This document shows, in pieces, positions 1-9,334 of a DNA stretch of 49,342 bases. How positions within the stretch are numbered: the first letter of the stretch is position 1; each line of letters opens with the position of its first letter. This DNA comes from an uncultured Pelagibacteraceae bacterium. GTDB lineage: Bacteria > Pseudomonadota > Alphaproteobacteria > Pelagibacterales > Pelagibacteraceae. Below the pieces are notes generated by a model. It searched no databases. It was not told where the DNA came from and worked only from the letters and a program-made list of their open reading frames with translations. The position numbers and the translations under genes are program-made. Where the stretch lies: the NCBI GenBank assembly GCA_902564565.1, contig CACFBW010000007.1, positions 1-49,342 of the forward strand. Reading direction: 5' to 3'.

Positions 1-1
1 A

Positions 2-751
2 AAAGAAAATTTAGAAAAAAAATATTTAAATGATTTTTCCGTATCTATTATTGTTCCATGTAAGAATGAAGAAAAAAATATAGTTGAAGTTATTAATAAA
101 ATGAAAAATTTTGGAAAAAGAACAGAAGTCTTGTTTGGAGACGATAATTCATCAGACAATACAAAAGAAGAAGTTATCAAAAATTCTAAAATTAGAAGTG
201 ATATTGAAATTAAAATTTATGATGGACCTGGAATTAGTAAATCACAGAATGTTTATAAAGGTTTTGATATTGCATCGGGTGATATATTGGTAATTCACGA
301 TGCTGACAATACTGTAAGACCAAATGAAATATCAAATTTTATTAATGCATTGATAGATAATCCATCTTCATTTATCAACGGAACAAGATTTGTTTATCCA
401 ATGACTTTAAATGCTATGAAATCCAGTAATTTTTATGGTAATATTTTTTTTTCATATTTATTTTCATTAATTTTAAATCAAAGCATTACCGATACTTTAT
501 GTGGGACAAAGGTTTTTTTTAGAAAAGATTGGAAAAGTATAAAAAAAGATTCAGGAAAATGGGGAATAAGAGATAAATGGGGAGACTATGATTTGCTTTT
601 AGGGGCAAAAAAAAATTCACTGAAAGTATTAGAAATCCCGGTAAACTATGTTGACAGGGAACACGAATCTTCAAAAATGACTAATAGTTTTCTTAATGGT
701 CTAAGAATGTTAGTTATTAGTATTTATGGATTTTTTAAATTAAGATTTTAA
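2..751 (+). CDS. Glycosyltransferase family 2, 5'-truncated
   Basis: Family 2 (GT-A fold) sugar transferase, probably of the dolichol/polyprenyl-phosphate mannosyltransferase type, acting at the cytoplasmic face of the membrane on a lipid-linked or surface glycan. The reading frame is open at the left edge: codons before the first ATG (position 101) encode the family's opening beta strand (VSIIVPCKNEE), so the gene starts outside the window and the ATG at 101 is internal. Other visible motifs are DDNSSDNT (nucleotide-binding Asp pair), VIHDADNT (DxD-type metal site) and a C-terminal IPVNYVDRE...SKM stretch typical of DPM1-like enzymes. No C-terminal membrane helix pair is present. Acceptor and donor cannot be told from sequence. 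Family call is secure, substrate is not. Confidence 0.85.
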   Translation, partial: KENLEKKYLNDFSVSIIVPCKNEEKNIVEVINKMKNFGKRTEVLFGDDNSSDNTKEEVIKNSKIRSDIEIKIYDGPGISKSQNVYKGFDIASGDILVIHDADNTVRPNEISNFINALIDNPSSFINGTRFVYPMTLNAMKSSNFYGNIFFSYLFSLILNQSITDTLCGTKVFFRKDWKSIKKDSGKWGIRDKWGDYDLLLGAKKNSLKVLEIPVNYVDREHESSKMTNSFLNGLRMLVISIYGFFKLRF

Positions 752-888
752 AAAAATTTAAAATTTTTTTTTAATATTAATTAGTTTAATTGTCACTTGT
801 AAGTTGTAATTTTGGTATAGCAACCTTAATTGTCTAATTGGAAATATTCATTAGTTGGTATAAAAGAAATTACTTTATATTATAATTC
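752..888 (+). promoter_or_regulatory. Intergenic region with probable thyX promoter
   Basis: A 137-bp, almost pure A+T gap. A TATATT/TATAAT cluster lies at 876-886 with a TTGGTA-like -35 at 855-860 (spacing 15-20 bp depending on which -10 is used). The -10 is so close to the thyX ATG (889) that the transcript would have essentially no leader. No hairpin terminator for the upstream gene was seen. The assignment is by eye. Confidence 0.35.
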
Positions 889-1836
889 ATGAAATTAACT
901 AAAGAGCAGTCACAAGAAATAAAAGATCAACAAAAACAAGAAAATAAGACAAAAAGAGTTACCGCTCCAGAGCTTGAAAAAATTCTATATGAAGCAATGC
1001 CTATTCTTGATCATGGATTTATAAGAGTAATTGATTATATGGGTGATGATAGCTCCATCGTTCAGGCCGCTAGAGTATCTTATGGCAAAGGAACAAAAAA
1101 AGTTTCTACCGATAGTGGATTGATTAAATATTTAATGCGCCATTGGCATAGCACTCCATTTGAAATGTGTGAAATTAAGTATCATGTAAAACTTCCAATT
1201 TTTATAGCACGTCAATGGATTAGACATAGAACCGCAAATGTTAATGAGTACTCAGCGCGATATTCGATTTTAGATAAGGAATTTTATCTACCATCTTCAG
1301 AACATTTAGCCGCACAATCACAAAGCAACAGACAAGGTAGAGGAGAAGTGATCGAAGGAGACCAAGCAAAACAAGTTTTAGATTTATTAAAGAATGATGC
1401 TGAGCGCACTTATAAAAACTATGAAGAAATGCTTAATCAAAGATTTGATGGTACAACTATTGATGAAAATAAAAAAGGATTAGCAAGAGAACTTGCAAGA
1501 ATGAATTTAACTTTAAATACTTATACTCAATGGTATTGGAAAACTGATTTATTAAATTTAATGAATTTTTTAAGACTAAGAGCAGATAGTCACGCACAAT
1601 ATGAAATAAGAGCATACGCTGATGCAATGTTGGATACAGTTAAAAAATGGGTCCCAATTACTTATGAGGCATTTATGGATTATAGAGTAGGTGGCACGGA
1701 AGTTTCTTCCAAAGGTAAGAAGGTTATTCAAAAGCTAATTAGCGGTGAAAAAGTGGATATTGAGCAATCAGGACTATCAAAAAGAGAGTGGAATGAGCTT
1801 ATGTTGGCTTTGGAACTAAAAGATAAATTGATATAG
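889..1836 (+). CDS. thyX: FAD-dependent thymidylate synthase ThyX
   Basis: Makes dTMP from dUMP using methylene-tetrahydrofolate and NADPH/FAD, replacing ThyA. The family signature RHRx7S is present as [11 protein letters not shown] followed by ARY, at about residues 105-118. It is preceded by the conserved substrate-side block around [18 protein letters not shown]. At 315 residues it is longer than compact ThyX proteins (about 220-260), with a charged, Gln/Lys-rich N-terminal extension of about 30 residues and a C-terminal extension. Similar lengths occur in alphaproteobacterial members. The start is the first ATG, just behind a -10-like box. It appears to be monocistronic or loosely linked to the following surface-protein gene (25-bp gap). 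Confidence 0.95.
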   Translation: MKLTKEQSQEIKDQQKQENKTKRVTAPELEKILYEAMPILDHGFIRVIDYMGDDSSIVQAARVSYGKGTKKVSTDSGLIKYLMRHWHSTPFEMCEIKYHVKLPIFIARQWIRHRTANVNEYSARYSILDKEFYLPSSEHLAAQSQSNRQGRGEVIEGDQAKQVLDLLKNDAERTYKNYEEMLNQRFDGTTIDENKKGLARELARMNLTLNTYTQWYWKTDLLNLMNFLRLRADSHAQYEIRAYADAMLDTVKKWVPITYEAFMDYRVGGTEVSSKGKKVIQKLISGEKVDIEQSGLSKREWNELMLALELKDKLI

Positions 1837-1861
1837 TCCCCAAAAAAAACTAAAGCAAAAA

Positions 1862-3961
1862 ATGAAACTTATAAAAAGAATAACTTTCATAATAATTTTC
1901 CTATTTATAAATATTAATGCTTTCGGAGCAGTTAGTGGTGTAGTTGATAATTTTCAAGTTACACAAAGAATTCCAACAGGCATTGTATTTAATCCAGATG
2001 GAACGAAGATGTTTATTTCAGGAATGAGTCAAAACAAAGTTTATGAATTTGATTTAACTACAGCTTTTGATATTTCAGAAGCTACAAGAAATTCTAATGA
2101 ATGTAATCATCAACCCAAAGATGAGGATGTTGTTGATTTAAGATTAAATTCAGATGGAACCAAATTATTTTTAGTTGGATCTGAAAACAATATTTTATTG
2201 GAGTATTCACTACCTACTGCTTACGATGTCTCAAGCTGTTCTTATGAAAATACTTTTTTCAGCGGAGATGGACTAGATCCAAGATCAATGGCATTTAATA
2301 CAAATGGTACTAAGTTATTTATTTACGATCAAACTGGAAACTATTCAGTCAAACAATATTCTCTTAATAGCGCTTATAATCTTACAAATGCAACTTTAGA
2401 AAAACAATATACTGGAACAGCAAGTGAAACTTTAAAGGAAATTGAGCAATTTGCTCAAGGAATGGCATTTAGTGCAGACGGCACGAAGATGTATTTAACA
2501 GGTGACAAACAAGATAACGTTGTGGAGTTTACTTTAAGTACACCTTTTGATTTATCTGATGTAACTAAAGAGGGAGCTTATAGTGTTGCTGGCGAAATTA
2601 CTAAAATGTCTGGAATAGCATTTAGTGCGGATGGCTTAAAAATGTTTATTACAGATTTCAGTAACGGAGCTTCCGATAAAGATGTCACTGAATTTGATTT
2701 AACATGTGGCTTTGGAGTTATTAAATGTATTGATCCAACAGAGAATAAAGATGATGTTGCATCTGTTGAGTCTCAATCTGAAGGAGCAAAAAAACTAATA
2801 CAACACACAACATATCCAGTACTAAATCGTATGGAATGGCTGAGACGAAACAATGGCAGAATAAACTTAACTAATCAAAATATTAAGTTTCAGTTTAATA
2901 ATGAAATGCTAAATGCTCTTTCAAGTAGTTTAATTCCTATCTATTTTTCTAACGATAATTCCAATGAATTAAATTATCAAAATTCAAATTGGTCTTTTTG
3001 GAGCGAAGGTACCATCAGCATTGGTTCAACAGGAGACACAGAATCTTCCTCATCAAAAAATATTAATACTTCGGCAATTACTCTTGGAGCAGATAAAAAA
3101 GGAGAGGATAATATAATGAGAGGTATTGCATTAAGATTTGGTACTGATGACGTTGATGTAGGAGATTTAGGAAGCGCACTAGATATGAGTTCTTTTGGTT
3201 TAACTTTTTATGAAAGTAGACCAAGAGGAGAGCAAAGATTTGTAGATCATTTAATAGGTTTAAGTTTTATAAATTCTGATCTAATTAACAATAGCGGTTC
3301 TGCCTCAACAAACGGTGATAGATATGGCGAACAATTATATGGATCTTTAAGTTTAAGAGATACATTTTCAAAAAATCGATTAAATTTTACCCCTAAATTA
3401 AAAATTAATTATGGAATAACACATTTGGGCGCATACACAGAAACCGGTGCCACAGGATTAAACTTAGAATTTGATGATCAATATATTGGAAATTTTACTT
3501 CATCTTTAGGAACAAGCATAGATAATACTTATGATTTCAAAACTGGAACTTTTATTCCATATTTTGATTTCGAATATTATGCTGATATGAGTCCAGCAAC
3601 TCGACAAAAATTCTCATATACATCTAATGGAGAGAATTTTCTTTTAAAAAATATTACTAATTCTACCCATAATTTTATGAGTGGTATTGGATTTGATTTT
3701 ATATCGCAAAATGGCTTAACCTTGATGACTAAATATACTAGAGATCAATCTAATGATAGTAAGAATGATAATTTTGTAATTGCTTTAGATTATAAAAATT
3801 CTCAAAGATCTTCTTATGCTATGTCTATTGAAGATACTTCAGCTAAGCTTTCACATAACAAAGAATTAAATGATTTCAAAATTAATTTTGATAGTCACTA
3901 TGATTTTTTCAACGATGATCCTGAATATGGACTATATGTAGAAATTTCAAATGTTAATTAA
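1862..3961 (+). CDS. Secreted beta-propeller protein with C-terminal barrel-like domain
   Basis: Predicted exported surface protein. An N-terminal signal peptide (about 22 residues, IIIFLFININAFG then A) is followed by at least five repeats of the type GIxFNPDGTKMFI...xYEFDLTTAFDIS (residues about 35-280). These are the blades of an NHL/YVTN-like beta-propeller. A short linker then leads to about 370 residues rich in alternating aromatic/polar strands with Gly turns, resembling an autotransporter or outer-membrane barrel (for example the SLRDTFSKNRLNFTPKLKINYG stretch region, and LTLMTKYTRDQSND). The last residue is Asn rather than the usual terminal aromatic, so membrane insertion is less certain. 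It is convergent with mrp (5-bp gap). Ligand and role are unknown. It may be an adhesin or a surface receptor. Confidence 0.7.
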   Translation: MKLIKRITFIIIFLFININAFGAVSGVVDNFQVTQRIPTGIVFNPDGTKMFISGMSQNKVYEFDLTTAFDISEATRNSNECNHQPKDEDVVDLRLNSDGTKLFLVGSENNILLEYSLPTAYDVSSCSYENTFFSGDGLDPRSMAFNTNGTKLFIYDQTGNYSVKQYSLNSAYNLTNATLEKQYTGTASETLKEIEQFAQGMAFSADGTKMYLTGDKQDNVVEFTLSTPFDLSDVTKEGAYSVAGEITKMSGIAFSADGLKMFITDFSNGASDKDVTEFDLTCGFGVIKCIDPTENKDDVASVESQSEGAKKLIQHTTYPVLNRMEWLRRNNGRINLTNQNIKFQFNNEMLNALSSSLIPIYFSNDNSNELNYQNSNWSFWSEGTISIGSTGDTESSSSKNINTSAITLGADKKGEDNIMRGIALRFGTDDVDVGDLGSALDMSSFGLTFYESRPRGEQRFVDHLIGLSFINSDLINNSGSASTNGDRYGEQLYGSLSLRDTFSKNRLNFTPKLKINYGITHLGAYTETGATGLNLEFDDQYIGNFTSSLGTSIDNTYDFKTGTFIPYFDFEYYADMSPATRQKFSYTSNGENFLLKNITNSTHNFMSGIGFDFISQNGLTLMTKYTRDQSNDSKNDNFVIALDYKNSQRSSYAMSIEDTSAKLSHNKELNDFKINFDSHYDFFNDDPEYGLYVEISNVN

Positions 3962-3965
3962 TTTT

Positions 3966-4790
3966 TTAAAAGTAGTTTGATTTTATCTTTTTAGCAAAAT
4001 CTATATAAATTTGAGAAATCTTATTTTCTGGATTGCTTTCTACTATTGGTTTTCCTAAATCACCTTGTTTTCCGACTTGAGGATCAATAGGTATTTCTCC
4101 TAAAAATTCTTTACTAAATTCATCGGCAGTTCTTTTGACACCACCTTCTCCAAATATCGGATATCTTTTTCCATCGTCACCTTTGAAGTAGCTCATGTTA
4201 TCTATCAAGCCTAAAATTTTAACTCCAAGTTTATCAAACATTTTTATCCCTCTTTTAACATCTAACAATGCAACTTCTTGAGGGGTTGATACAATAATTG
4301 CACCATCTAATTTAATTTCTTGCGCAAATGTCAATTGTGTATCTCCTGTTCCTGGCGGCATGTCTACAATTATAAAATCTAAATCTTTCCAAGAAACTTT
4401 TTGAGTAAAAGTTTTAATAGCACTAGTAACCATTGGCCCTCTCCATATCATTGGAGTTTGTTGATCTGCAAGAAAACCTATAGACATACATTGAATATCA
4501 TACTTCATAATAGGTATTAATGTTTGACCGTCACTTTTTGGTTTTTCATTAATATCAAACATTTTTGGAATTGATGGTCCATAAATATCAGCATCTAGAA
4601 GACCAACTTTGCAGCCAACTTTTTTTAATGCCAAAGCTAAGTTTGTAGCAAAAGTAGATTTTCCAACTCCTCCTTTTGCACTGGAAATTGCGATGGTAAA
4701 TTTCGTTCCCTTAATAGGGTTTTTTTCAAAGGTTTTTCCTTGCATTTTTTTCTTCATTGCGTCACTTAGTTCGGGCTTTTCTTTTGGCAT
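3966..4790 (-). CDS. mrp: Mrp/NBP35-family P-loop ATPase, iron-sulfur carrier
   Basis: Cytosolic ATPase of the MinD/Mrp superfamily that is generally implicated in delivering Fe-S clusters to apo-proteins. The deviant Walker A motif SSAKGGVGKST is at about residues 36-46, the switch motif DADIYGPSIP at about 67-76, and VDMPPGTGDTQL at about 143-154. The usual N-terminal MIP18/DUF59 domain is absent: only about 30 charged residues precede the P-loop. The region that carries CxxC in many Mrp proteins reads SYFKGDDGKRYPIFGEGG and has no cysteine. As far as I know this is frequent among alphaproteobacterial Mrp proteins. It is divergent from hflK with only 49 bp between the two starts, so the two probably share a promoter region. 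Confidence 0.9.
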   Translation of the reverse strand: MPKEKPELSDAMKKKMQGKTFEKNPIKGTKFTIAISSAKGGVGKSTFATNLALALKKVGCKVGLLDADIYGPSIPKMFDINEKPKSDGQTLIPIMKYDIQCMSIGFLADQQTPMIWRGPMVTSAIKTFTQKVSWKDLDFIIVDMPPGTGDTQLTFAQEIKLDGAIIVSTPQEVALLDVKRGIKMFDKLGVKILGLIDNMSYFKGDDGKRYPIFGEGGVKRTADEFSKEFLGEIPIDPQVGKQGDLGKPIVESNPENKISQIYIDFAKKIKSNYF

Positions 4791-4804
4791 AATCTTATCT
4801 TAAC

Positions 4805-4832
4805 TTGTTTTTCCCATTAAAGACATTATATA
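4805..4832 (+). promoter_or_regulatory. Divergent mrp/hflK promoter region
   Basis: For hflK, TTGTTT (4805-4810), a 16-bp spacer and TATATA (4827-4832) place transcription start at about the hflK ATG (4840), so the message could be leaderless. On the minus strand TATAAT (4830-4825) is a -10 candidate for mrp and overlaps the hflK -10, which implies mutual exclusion of polymerase. No convincing -35 for mrp was seen. Confidence 0.45.
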
Positions 4833-4839
4833 CATTGTC

Positions 4840-5937
4840 ATGGTTGATGATTTTAAAAGCAGAGGTGGTAGCCCATGGGGATCGCCCCCAGGAGGCGGAG
4901 GAAATGGATCTGGAAGAGGACCAACCCCACCTGATATTGAAGAAATCATAAAAAAAATTCAAAAAACAATTAACGATATTTTGCCTGGAGGAAGTTCTGG
5001 AGGAGCAAAATCTATAGTTGTTGGAATAGTTATTCTCGGTTTCATTTGGTTAGCTAGTGGACTGTATAGAGTGTTGCCAGATGAACAAGGTGTTGTTTTA
5101 AGATTTGGAAAATTTGTAAAAACAACCCAACCTGGTTTGAACTATCATATTCCATTTCCAGTAGAGTCTGTTCAAACTCCAAAAGTTACAAAAGTAAATC
5201 GAATGGATATTGGTTTTAGATCTGAAAGAGATACTGGTTTTACTTCTGGAGGAGTTGCAGATGTTCCAGAAGAAAGTTTAATGTTAACTGGAGATGAAAA
5301 CATTGTTAACATCGACTTTTCTGTTTTCTGGGTAATTAAAGACGCTGGTAAATTTTTATTTAAAATTCAAGACCCACAAGGAACAGTTAAGGCTGCAGCC
5401 GAAACTGCAATGAGAGAAGTTATTGCAAAATCAAAAATCCAACCAATTCTGACAGAAGGAAGAGCAAAAATTGAATTAGAAACTCAAGAAATTATTCAAT
5501 CAATTTTAGATGAGTACAACAGCGGAATTCAAATAACACAAGTACAAACTCAAAAAGCCGATCCACCTGACCAAGTAATTGATGCATTTAGAGACGTGCA
5601 AGCTGCAAGAGCAGATATGGAAAGATCTAAAAATGAAGCTGAAGCTTATGCAAATGATGTTATCCCAAGAGCAAGAGGAGAAGCACAAAAAATTTTACAG
5701 GCAGCTGAAGCATACAAAAAAGAAGTGGTTGCAAAAGCAGAAGGTGAAGCGAGCAGATTTGTATCTATATATAATGAATATGCAAAAGCAAAACAAGTTA
5801 CTCAGGAAAGAATGTATTTAGAAACAATGGAAAAAGTACTAGCAGATATTGACAAAGTAATTATTGATAAAAATTCTGGCTCAGGAGTAGTGCCTTATTT
5901 ACCATTGCCAGAATTAAAAAAAGGGAAAAGTAATTAA
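4840..5937 (+). CDS. hflK: FtsH-protease modulator HflK
   Basis: SPFH/band 7 membrane protein that forms, with HflC, a large periplasm-facing cage around the FtsH protease and modulates membrane protein turnover. A Gly/Pro-rich N-terminus is followed by one membrane helix at about residues 60-77 (VVGIVILGFIWLASGLY). Next comes the band-7 core beginning VLPDEQGVVLRFGKFVKTTQPGLNYHIPFP, then a long coiled coil (about 240-320) rich in Ala/Glu/Lys with RARGEAQKILQAAEAYKKE. Its 365 residues are the normal length. The hflC start overlaps its stop (TAATG), so the two are co-translated. FtsH itself is not in the window. Confidence 0.95.
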   Translation: MVDDFKSRGGSPWGSPPGGGGNGSGRGPTPPDIEEIIKKIQKTINDILPGGSSGGAKSIVVGIVILGFIWLASGLYRVLPDEQGVVLRFGKFVKTTQPGLNYHIPFPVESVQTPKVTKVNRMDIGFRSERDTGFTSGGVADVPEESLMLTGDENIVNIDFSVFWVIKDAGKFLFKIQDPQGTVKAAAETAMREVIAKSKIQPILTEGRAKIELETQEIIQSILDEYNSGIQITQVQTQKADPPDQVIDAFRDVQAARADMERSKNEAEAYANDVIPRARGEAQKILQAAEAYKKEVVAKAEGEASRFVSIYNEYAKAKQVTQERMYLETMEKVLADIDKVIIDKNSGSGVVPYLPLPELKKGKSN

Positions 5938-6809
5938 TGAAAGCTAATAAAATTATACTACCTGTAATTATTGCAATATTTGCAATATCTTTTTTCTCTA
6001 TTTTTATAGTTAAAGAAGTTAATCAAGCAATTGTATTACAATTTGGTGACCCTAAGAGAATTATATTGAAACCAGGTTTAAATTTTAAAATTCCTTTTAT
6101 ACAAAATGTAGTTTTCTTGGATAAAAGAATTTTAAATCTTGATACACCACCCGAAGAAGTTATTGCATCAGATCAAAAAAGATTAATAGTAGATGCATTT
6201 GCAAGATTTCAAATTGTAGACCCTTTAAAATTTTATATTTCAGTTGGCAATGAAAGAGTAGCAAGATCAAGATTATCCACTATTATAAACTCAAGAATAA
6301 GAAACGTTCTTGGGCAGCAAGAACTTCAAACATTATTATCTAAAGATAGAACCAAACAAATGACCTTAATTCAAGAAGGTGTTAATACTGAAGCTGAAAA
6401 CTTCGGAATTAAAATAGTAGATGTTAGAATTAAGAGAGCAGACTTGCCCCAGGCAAACAGTGAAGCGATTTATAGAAGAATGCAAACTGAAAGAGAAAGA
6501 GAAGCTAAAGAATTTAGAGCGAGAGGTGCTGAAATGGCAGTAACAATTACCTCAACTGCAGATAAGGAAGTTACTGTAATACTAGCAGATGCTGAAAAAC
6601 AATCTGAAATAATGAAAGGGGAAGGTGACGGATTAAGAAATAAAATATTTGCTGATGCATTTGGTAAAGATCCTGAGTTTTTTGCTTTCTATAGAGCAAT
6701 GCAAGCATATGAAAAAGCTTTAATAGGAGGAGATACCTCTTTAATTTTATCTCCAGATAGTGAATTTTTTAAATTCTTTGGAAATATAAAGCATAAATCA
6801 TCACAATAA
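5937..6809 (+). CDS. hflC: FtsH-protease modulator HflC
   Basis: Partner of HflK. An N-terminal membrane helix (residues about 5-25, IILPVIIAIFAISFFSIFIV) is followed by the band-7 domain with VNQAIVLQFGDPKRIILKPGLNFKIPF, then a coiled coil (RRMQTEREREAKEFRARGAE). Its 290 residues are typical. It shares one base with the hflK stop codon and lies 11 bp before the DUF2065 gene in the conserved alphaproteobacterial order hflK-hflC-DUF2065-degP. Identification is secure from motifs and context. Confidence 0.95.
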   Translation: MKANKIILPVIIAIFAISFFSIFIVKEVNQAIVLQFGDPKRIILKPGLNFKIPFIQNVVFLDKRILNLDTPPEEVIASDQKRLIVDAFARFQIVDPLKFYISVGNERVARSRLSTIINSRIRNVLGQQELQTLLSKDRTKQMTLIQEGVNTEAENFGIKIVDVRIKRADLPQANSEAIYRRMQTEREREAKEFRARGAEMAVTITSTADKEVTVILADAEKQSEIMKGEGDGLRNKIFADAFGKDPEFFAFYRAMQAYEKALIGGDTSLILSPDSEFFKFFGNIKHKSSQ

Positions 6810-6820
6810 ATAATATAGAA

Positions 6821-7006
6821 ATGAAAGAGCTTATAATAGCTTTTGGACTTTTTCTTTTTATAGAAGGTATTTTATATGCCTTATTTCCAGCAAAAATGAA
6901 AAATATGTTACAAAAACTAGAAACGGTTAAGGACTCACAGCTAAGAACTGGAGGGTTGATCTTTGCTTTAATTGGGTTTTTAATTATTTGGTATATTAAA
7001 AGTTAA
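6821..7006 (+). CDS. DUF2065 small inner-membrane protein
   Basis: Small protein of 61 residues with two predicted helices: IIAFGLFLFIEGILYALFP near the N-terminus and GGLIFALIGFLIIWYI at the C-terminus, with a short basic loop between. The pattern of Gly/Glu in helix 1, a YALFP break and the RTGG motif before helix 2 matches DUF2065 (YjeT-like) proteins, which classically sit beside hflC. Function is not established. Its place between hflC and a DegP-like protease suggests an accessory role in the HflKC membrane complex. It is one base from the protease start. Confidence 0.8.
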   Translation: MKELIIAFGLFLFIEGILYALFPAKMKNMLQKLETVKDSQLRTGGLIFALIGFLIIWYIKS

Positions 7007-7007
7007 T

Positions 7008-8408
7008 ATGAAGAAAATAAAATTAATATTATTTGCAATTTTTTTCATTAATTATTCATTTATTTCATTCAGCAAAGAAACACCGGCATCTTTTGCTGAT
7101 TTAGCTGAAGAACTAATGCCATCTGTAGTAAATATATCAACAACTCAAACAGTTGTAACAAACACAAATCCTTTTCCTTTTCAATTTCCACCAGGTTCAC
7201 CATTTGAAGACTTGTTTAAAGAATTTGGAACTCCCCGAGAAAGAAAAGCAAGCGCACTTGGCTCTGGATTTATAATAGATGCAAAAGGAATAGTAGTTAC
7301 TAATAATCATGTTATTCAAGGAGCCGAAGATATTTTGGTAAGAGTTGACGGGGAAAAAGAATATAAAGCAAAAGTTATAGGAGCTGACCCATTGTCCGAT
7401 ATTGCAGTTCTTGAAATAGATTCAAAAGATAAATTTAAACCGGTTAAGTTTGGAGATTCAGACAAAGCAAGAATTGGAGATTGGGTTATAGCAATCGGGA
7501 ATCCTTTTGGTTTGGGGGGAACAGTTACTTCAGGAATTATTTCTGCAAGAAATAGATCAATTGGTTTATCAAGGTATGAAGATTACATTCAAACAGACGC
7601 ATCAATAAATGTAGGAAATTCTGGTGGACCACTTTTTGATATGAATGGAAATGTCATAGGAATTAATACAGCAATTTTAGGACAAGCTGGATCAATTGGA
7701 ATTGGTTTTTCAATTCCAGCCAATAGTGCAAAAATAGTTATTGATCAGTTAATAGAATTTGGTGAAACTAAAAGAGGATGGCTAGGAGTAAGAATTCAAG
7801 ATGTATCAAAAGAGATTGCCGACTTAGAAAAATTAGGCAAACCACGAGGAGCATTGGTTGCAAGTGTTGCTAAAAATAGCCCTTCAGATAAAGCTGGAAT
7901 TAAATCTGGAGATATTATTTTAGAATTTAACGGAACTCCAATTAAAGAAATGAAGGAGTTGCCAAAAATTGTTGCCCTAACTGAAGTTGGCAAGGTGGTA
8001 AAAGTTAAAATTTGGAGAAACCAAAAAGAAATAACAAAAAAAATTAAATTAGGAAGATTAGAAACTTCAGAAGATTTTAAAGCAGAAAAACCAACAAAAA
8101 AACCTGAACTTTCAAAAATTGATGAACTAAAAATAACAGTAAGAACTTTAAACGAAAAGGATATTGAAGAAAGAGGACTTCCAAAAAATACAACTGGATT
8201 GGTAATAACGGATATTGATAGCGATAGCCCAATAAATTATTTAAATGTTAATAATATTATTGTTGAGGCTCAAAAGAAAAAAATTAAATCTATTGAAGAG
8301 TTTAAAAGAATAGTTAAAGTCACAATGAATTCAAACGAGAAAACCATTCTTATTGCAATTTATAACAATCAAAACCAAAGACGATACATTGGTGTTAAAC
8401 TAGATTAA
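7008..8408 (+). CDS. degP: Do/DegP-like periplasmic serine protease
   Basis: HtrA-family periplasmic endoprotease/chaperone for misfolded envelope proteins. It has a signal peptide (LILFAIFFINYSFISFS, residues about 5-21) and then a chymotrypsin-like domain with the triad visible as His101 (VVTNNHVI), Asp131 (SDIAVLEID) and Ser205 (NVGNSGGPLFD). Two PDZ domains follow: the first begins near GWLGVRIQDVSKEIADL (about 260-350), and the second, more divergent, covers about 380-466. Its 466 residues are standard for two-PDZ Do proteases. The start is one base after the DUF2065 stop. In this operon it probably works alongside HflKC-FtsH in membrane quality control. The choice among DegP, DegQ and MucD names cannot be made from sequence. 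Confidence 0.93.
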   Translation: MKKIKLILFAIFFINYSFISFSKETPASFADLAEELMPSVVNISTTQTVVTNTNPFPFQFPPGSPFEDLFKEFGTPRERKASALGSGFIIDAKGIVVTNNHVIQGAEDILVRVDGEKEYKAKVIGADPLSDIAVLEIDSKDKFKPVKFGDSDKARIGDWVIAIGNPFGLGGTVTSGIISARNRSIGLSRYEDYIQTDASINVGNSGGPLFDMNGNVIGINTAILGQAGSIGIGFSIPANSAKIVIDQLIEFGETKRGWLGVRIQDVSKEIADLEKLGKPRGALVASVAKNSPSDKAGIKSGDIILEFNGTPIKEMKELPKIVALTEVGKVVKVKIWRNQKEITKKIKLGRLETSEDFKAEKPTKKPELSKIDELKITVRTLNEKDIEERGLPKNTTGLVITDIDSDSPINYLNVNNIIVEAQKKKIKSIEEFKRIVKVTMNSNEKTILIAIYNNQNQRRYIGVKLD

Positions 8409-8410
8409 CA

Positions 8411-9334
8411 ATGGACACAAAGTCCAAAATTATTTTAATTTCTGGACCTACAGCTTCAGGAAAATCAAATTTTGCAGTCAAACTTGCTAAAAAAATAAAT
8501 GGAGAAATTATCAATGCAGACAGCATGCAAGTGTACAAGCAATTTAAAATACTAACTGCAAGACCATCTAGAAAAGATCAAAAAGATATAAAACATCATC
8601 TTTATGGAGTAATTGATGTAAAAAATAATTTTTCCACAGGAGATTGGCTAAAGCTTGCAACTAAAAAAATTTACGAAATTAAGAAAAGAAAAAAAATTCC
8701 AATTCTAGTTGGCGGTACAGGGCTTTATTTTAATTCTTTAGTAAATGGCTTAGTTAAAATTCCAAATATTCCAATAAAATTTAGAAACAAAATCAGATTA
8801 ATGCAAAAAAAAAATGGCCAAAAAAAATTTTATAAAAAGCTTTTAAAAATTGATCCTAAAGTAAAAGATAAAATTGATAGCAACGATTCTCAAAGATCCA
8901 TCAGAGCATATGAAATTAAGTCTCACAGCAAGAAATCAATGTATGATTGGCTATCTCAAACAAAACCAAGTTTCATAGAAAATGAATTTTTAAAACTATA
9001 TATAAATTTTGATAGAAAAGAATTAATTGAGAGAATTGAAAAAAGAACTACAAAGATGATTAAATCAGGTGCAATAAAAGAAGTTAGAAAATTCAGAAAT
9101 TTAAAAATTTCTAATCAATCTAGTGTTAATAAAGTGATAGGAATTCAAGAATTAAGTAATTTTTTACAAAAAAAGATAAAAATAGAAAAAGCCAAAGAAT
9201 TGATATCTATAAGAACCAGACAGTATGCCAAAAGACAAGCCACGTGGGCAAGAAGTAAAATGATAACATGGAACAAGGTTGAACCTAAAGATATTCAACT
9301 TTGGATAAAAAAAATTAATATTTCAGATTTTTAA
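8411..9334 (+). CDS. miaA: tRNA dimethylallyltransferase MiaA
   Basis: Transfers the dimethylallyl group to A37 of tRNAs reading UNN codons, the first step to i6A/ms2i6A. The P-loop GPTASGKSNFA is at about residues 12-22. It is followed by NADSMQVYKQFKILTARPS, GGTGLYFNSLVNG and the C-terminal RTRQYAKRQATWAR signature. The 307 residues match the family. It starts 2 bp after the protease stop, at the end of the hflK operon. The 3' end overlaps by 20 bp with the convergent small secreted-protein gene. Confidence 0.95.
   Translation: MDTKSKIILISGPTASGKSNFAVKLAKKINGEIINADSMQVYKQFKILTARPSRKDQKDIKHHLYGVIDVKNNFSTGDWLKLATKKIYEIKKRKKIPILVGGTGLYFNSLVNGLVKIPNIPIKFRNKIRLMQKKNGQKKFYKKLLKIDPKVKDKIDSNDSQRSIRAYEIKSHSKKSMYDWLSQTKPSFIENEFLKLYINFDRKELIERIEKRTTKMIKSGAIKEVRKFRNLKISNQSSVNKVIGIQELSNFLQKKIKIEKAKELISIRTRQYAKRQATWARSKMITWNKVEPKDIQLWIKKINISDF

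Noticed and set aside
3966..4790. Mrp lacking both the DUF59 domain and the CxxC cluster ligands
   Set aside because: Looks like loss of a key site, but to my knowledge many alphaproteobacterial Mrp proteins share the cysteine-free form of this segment, so it is not singled out as novel.
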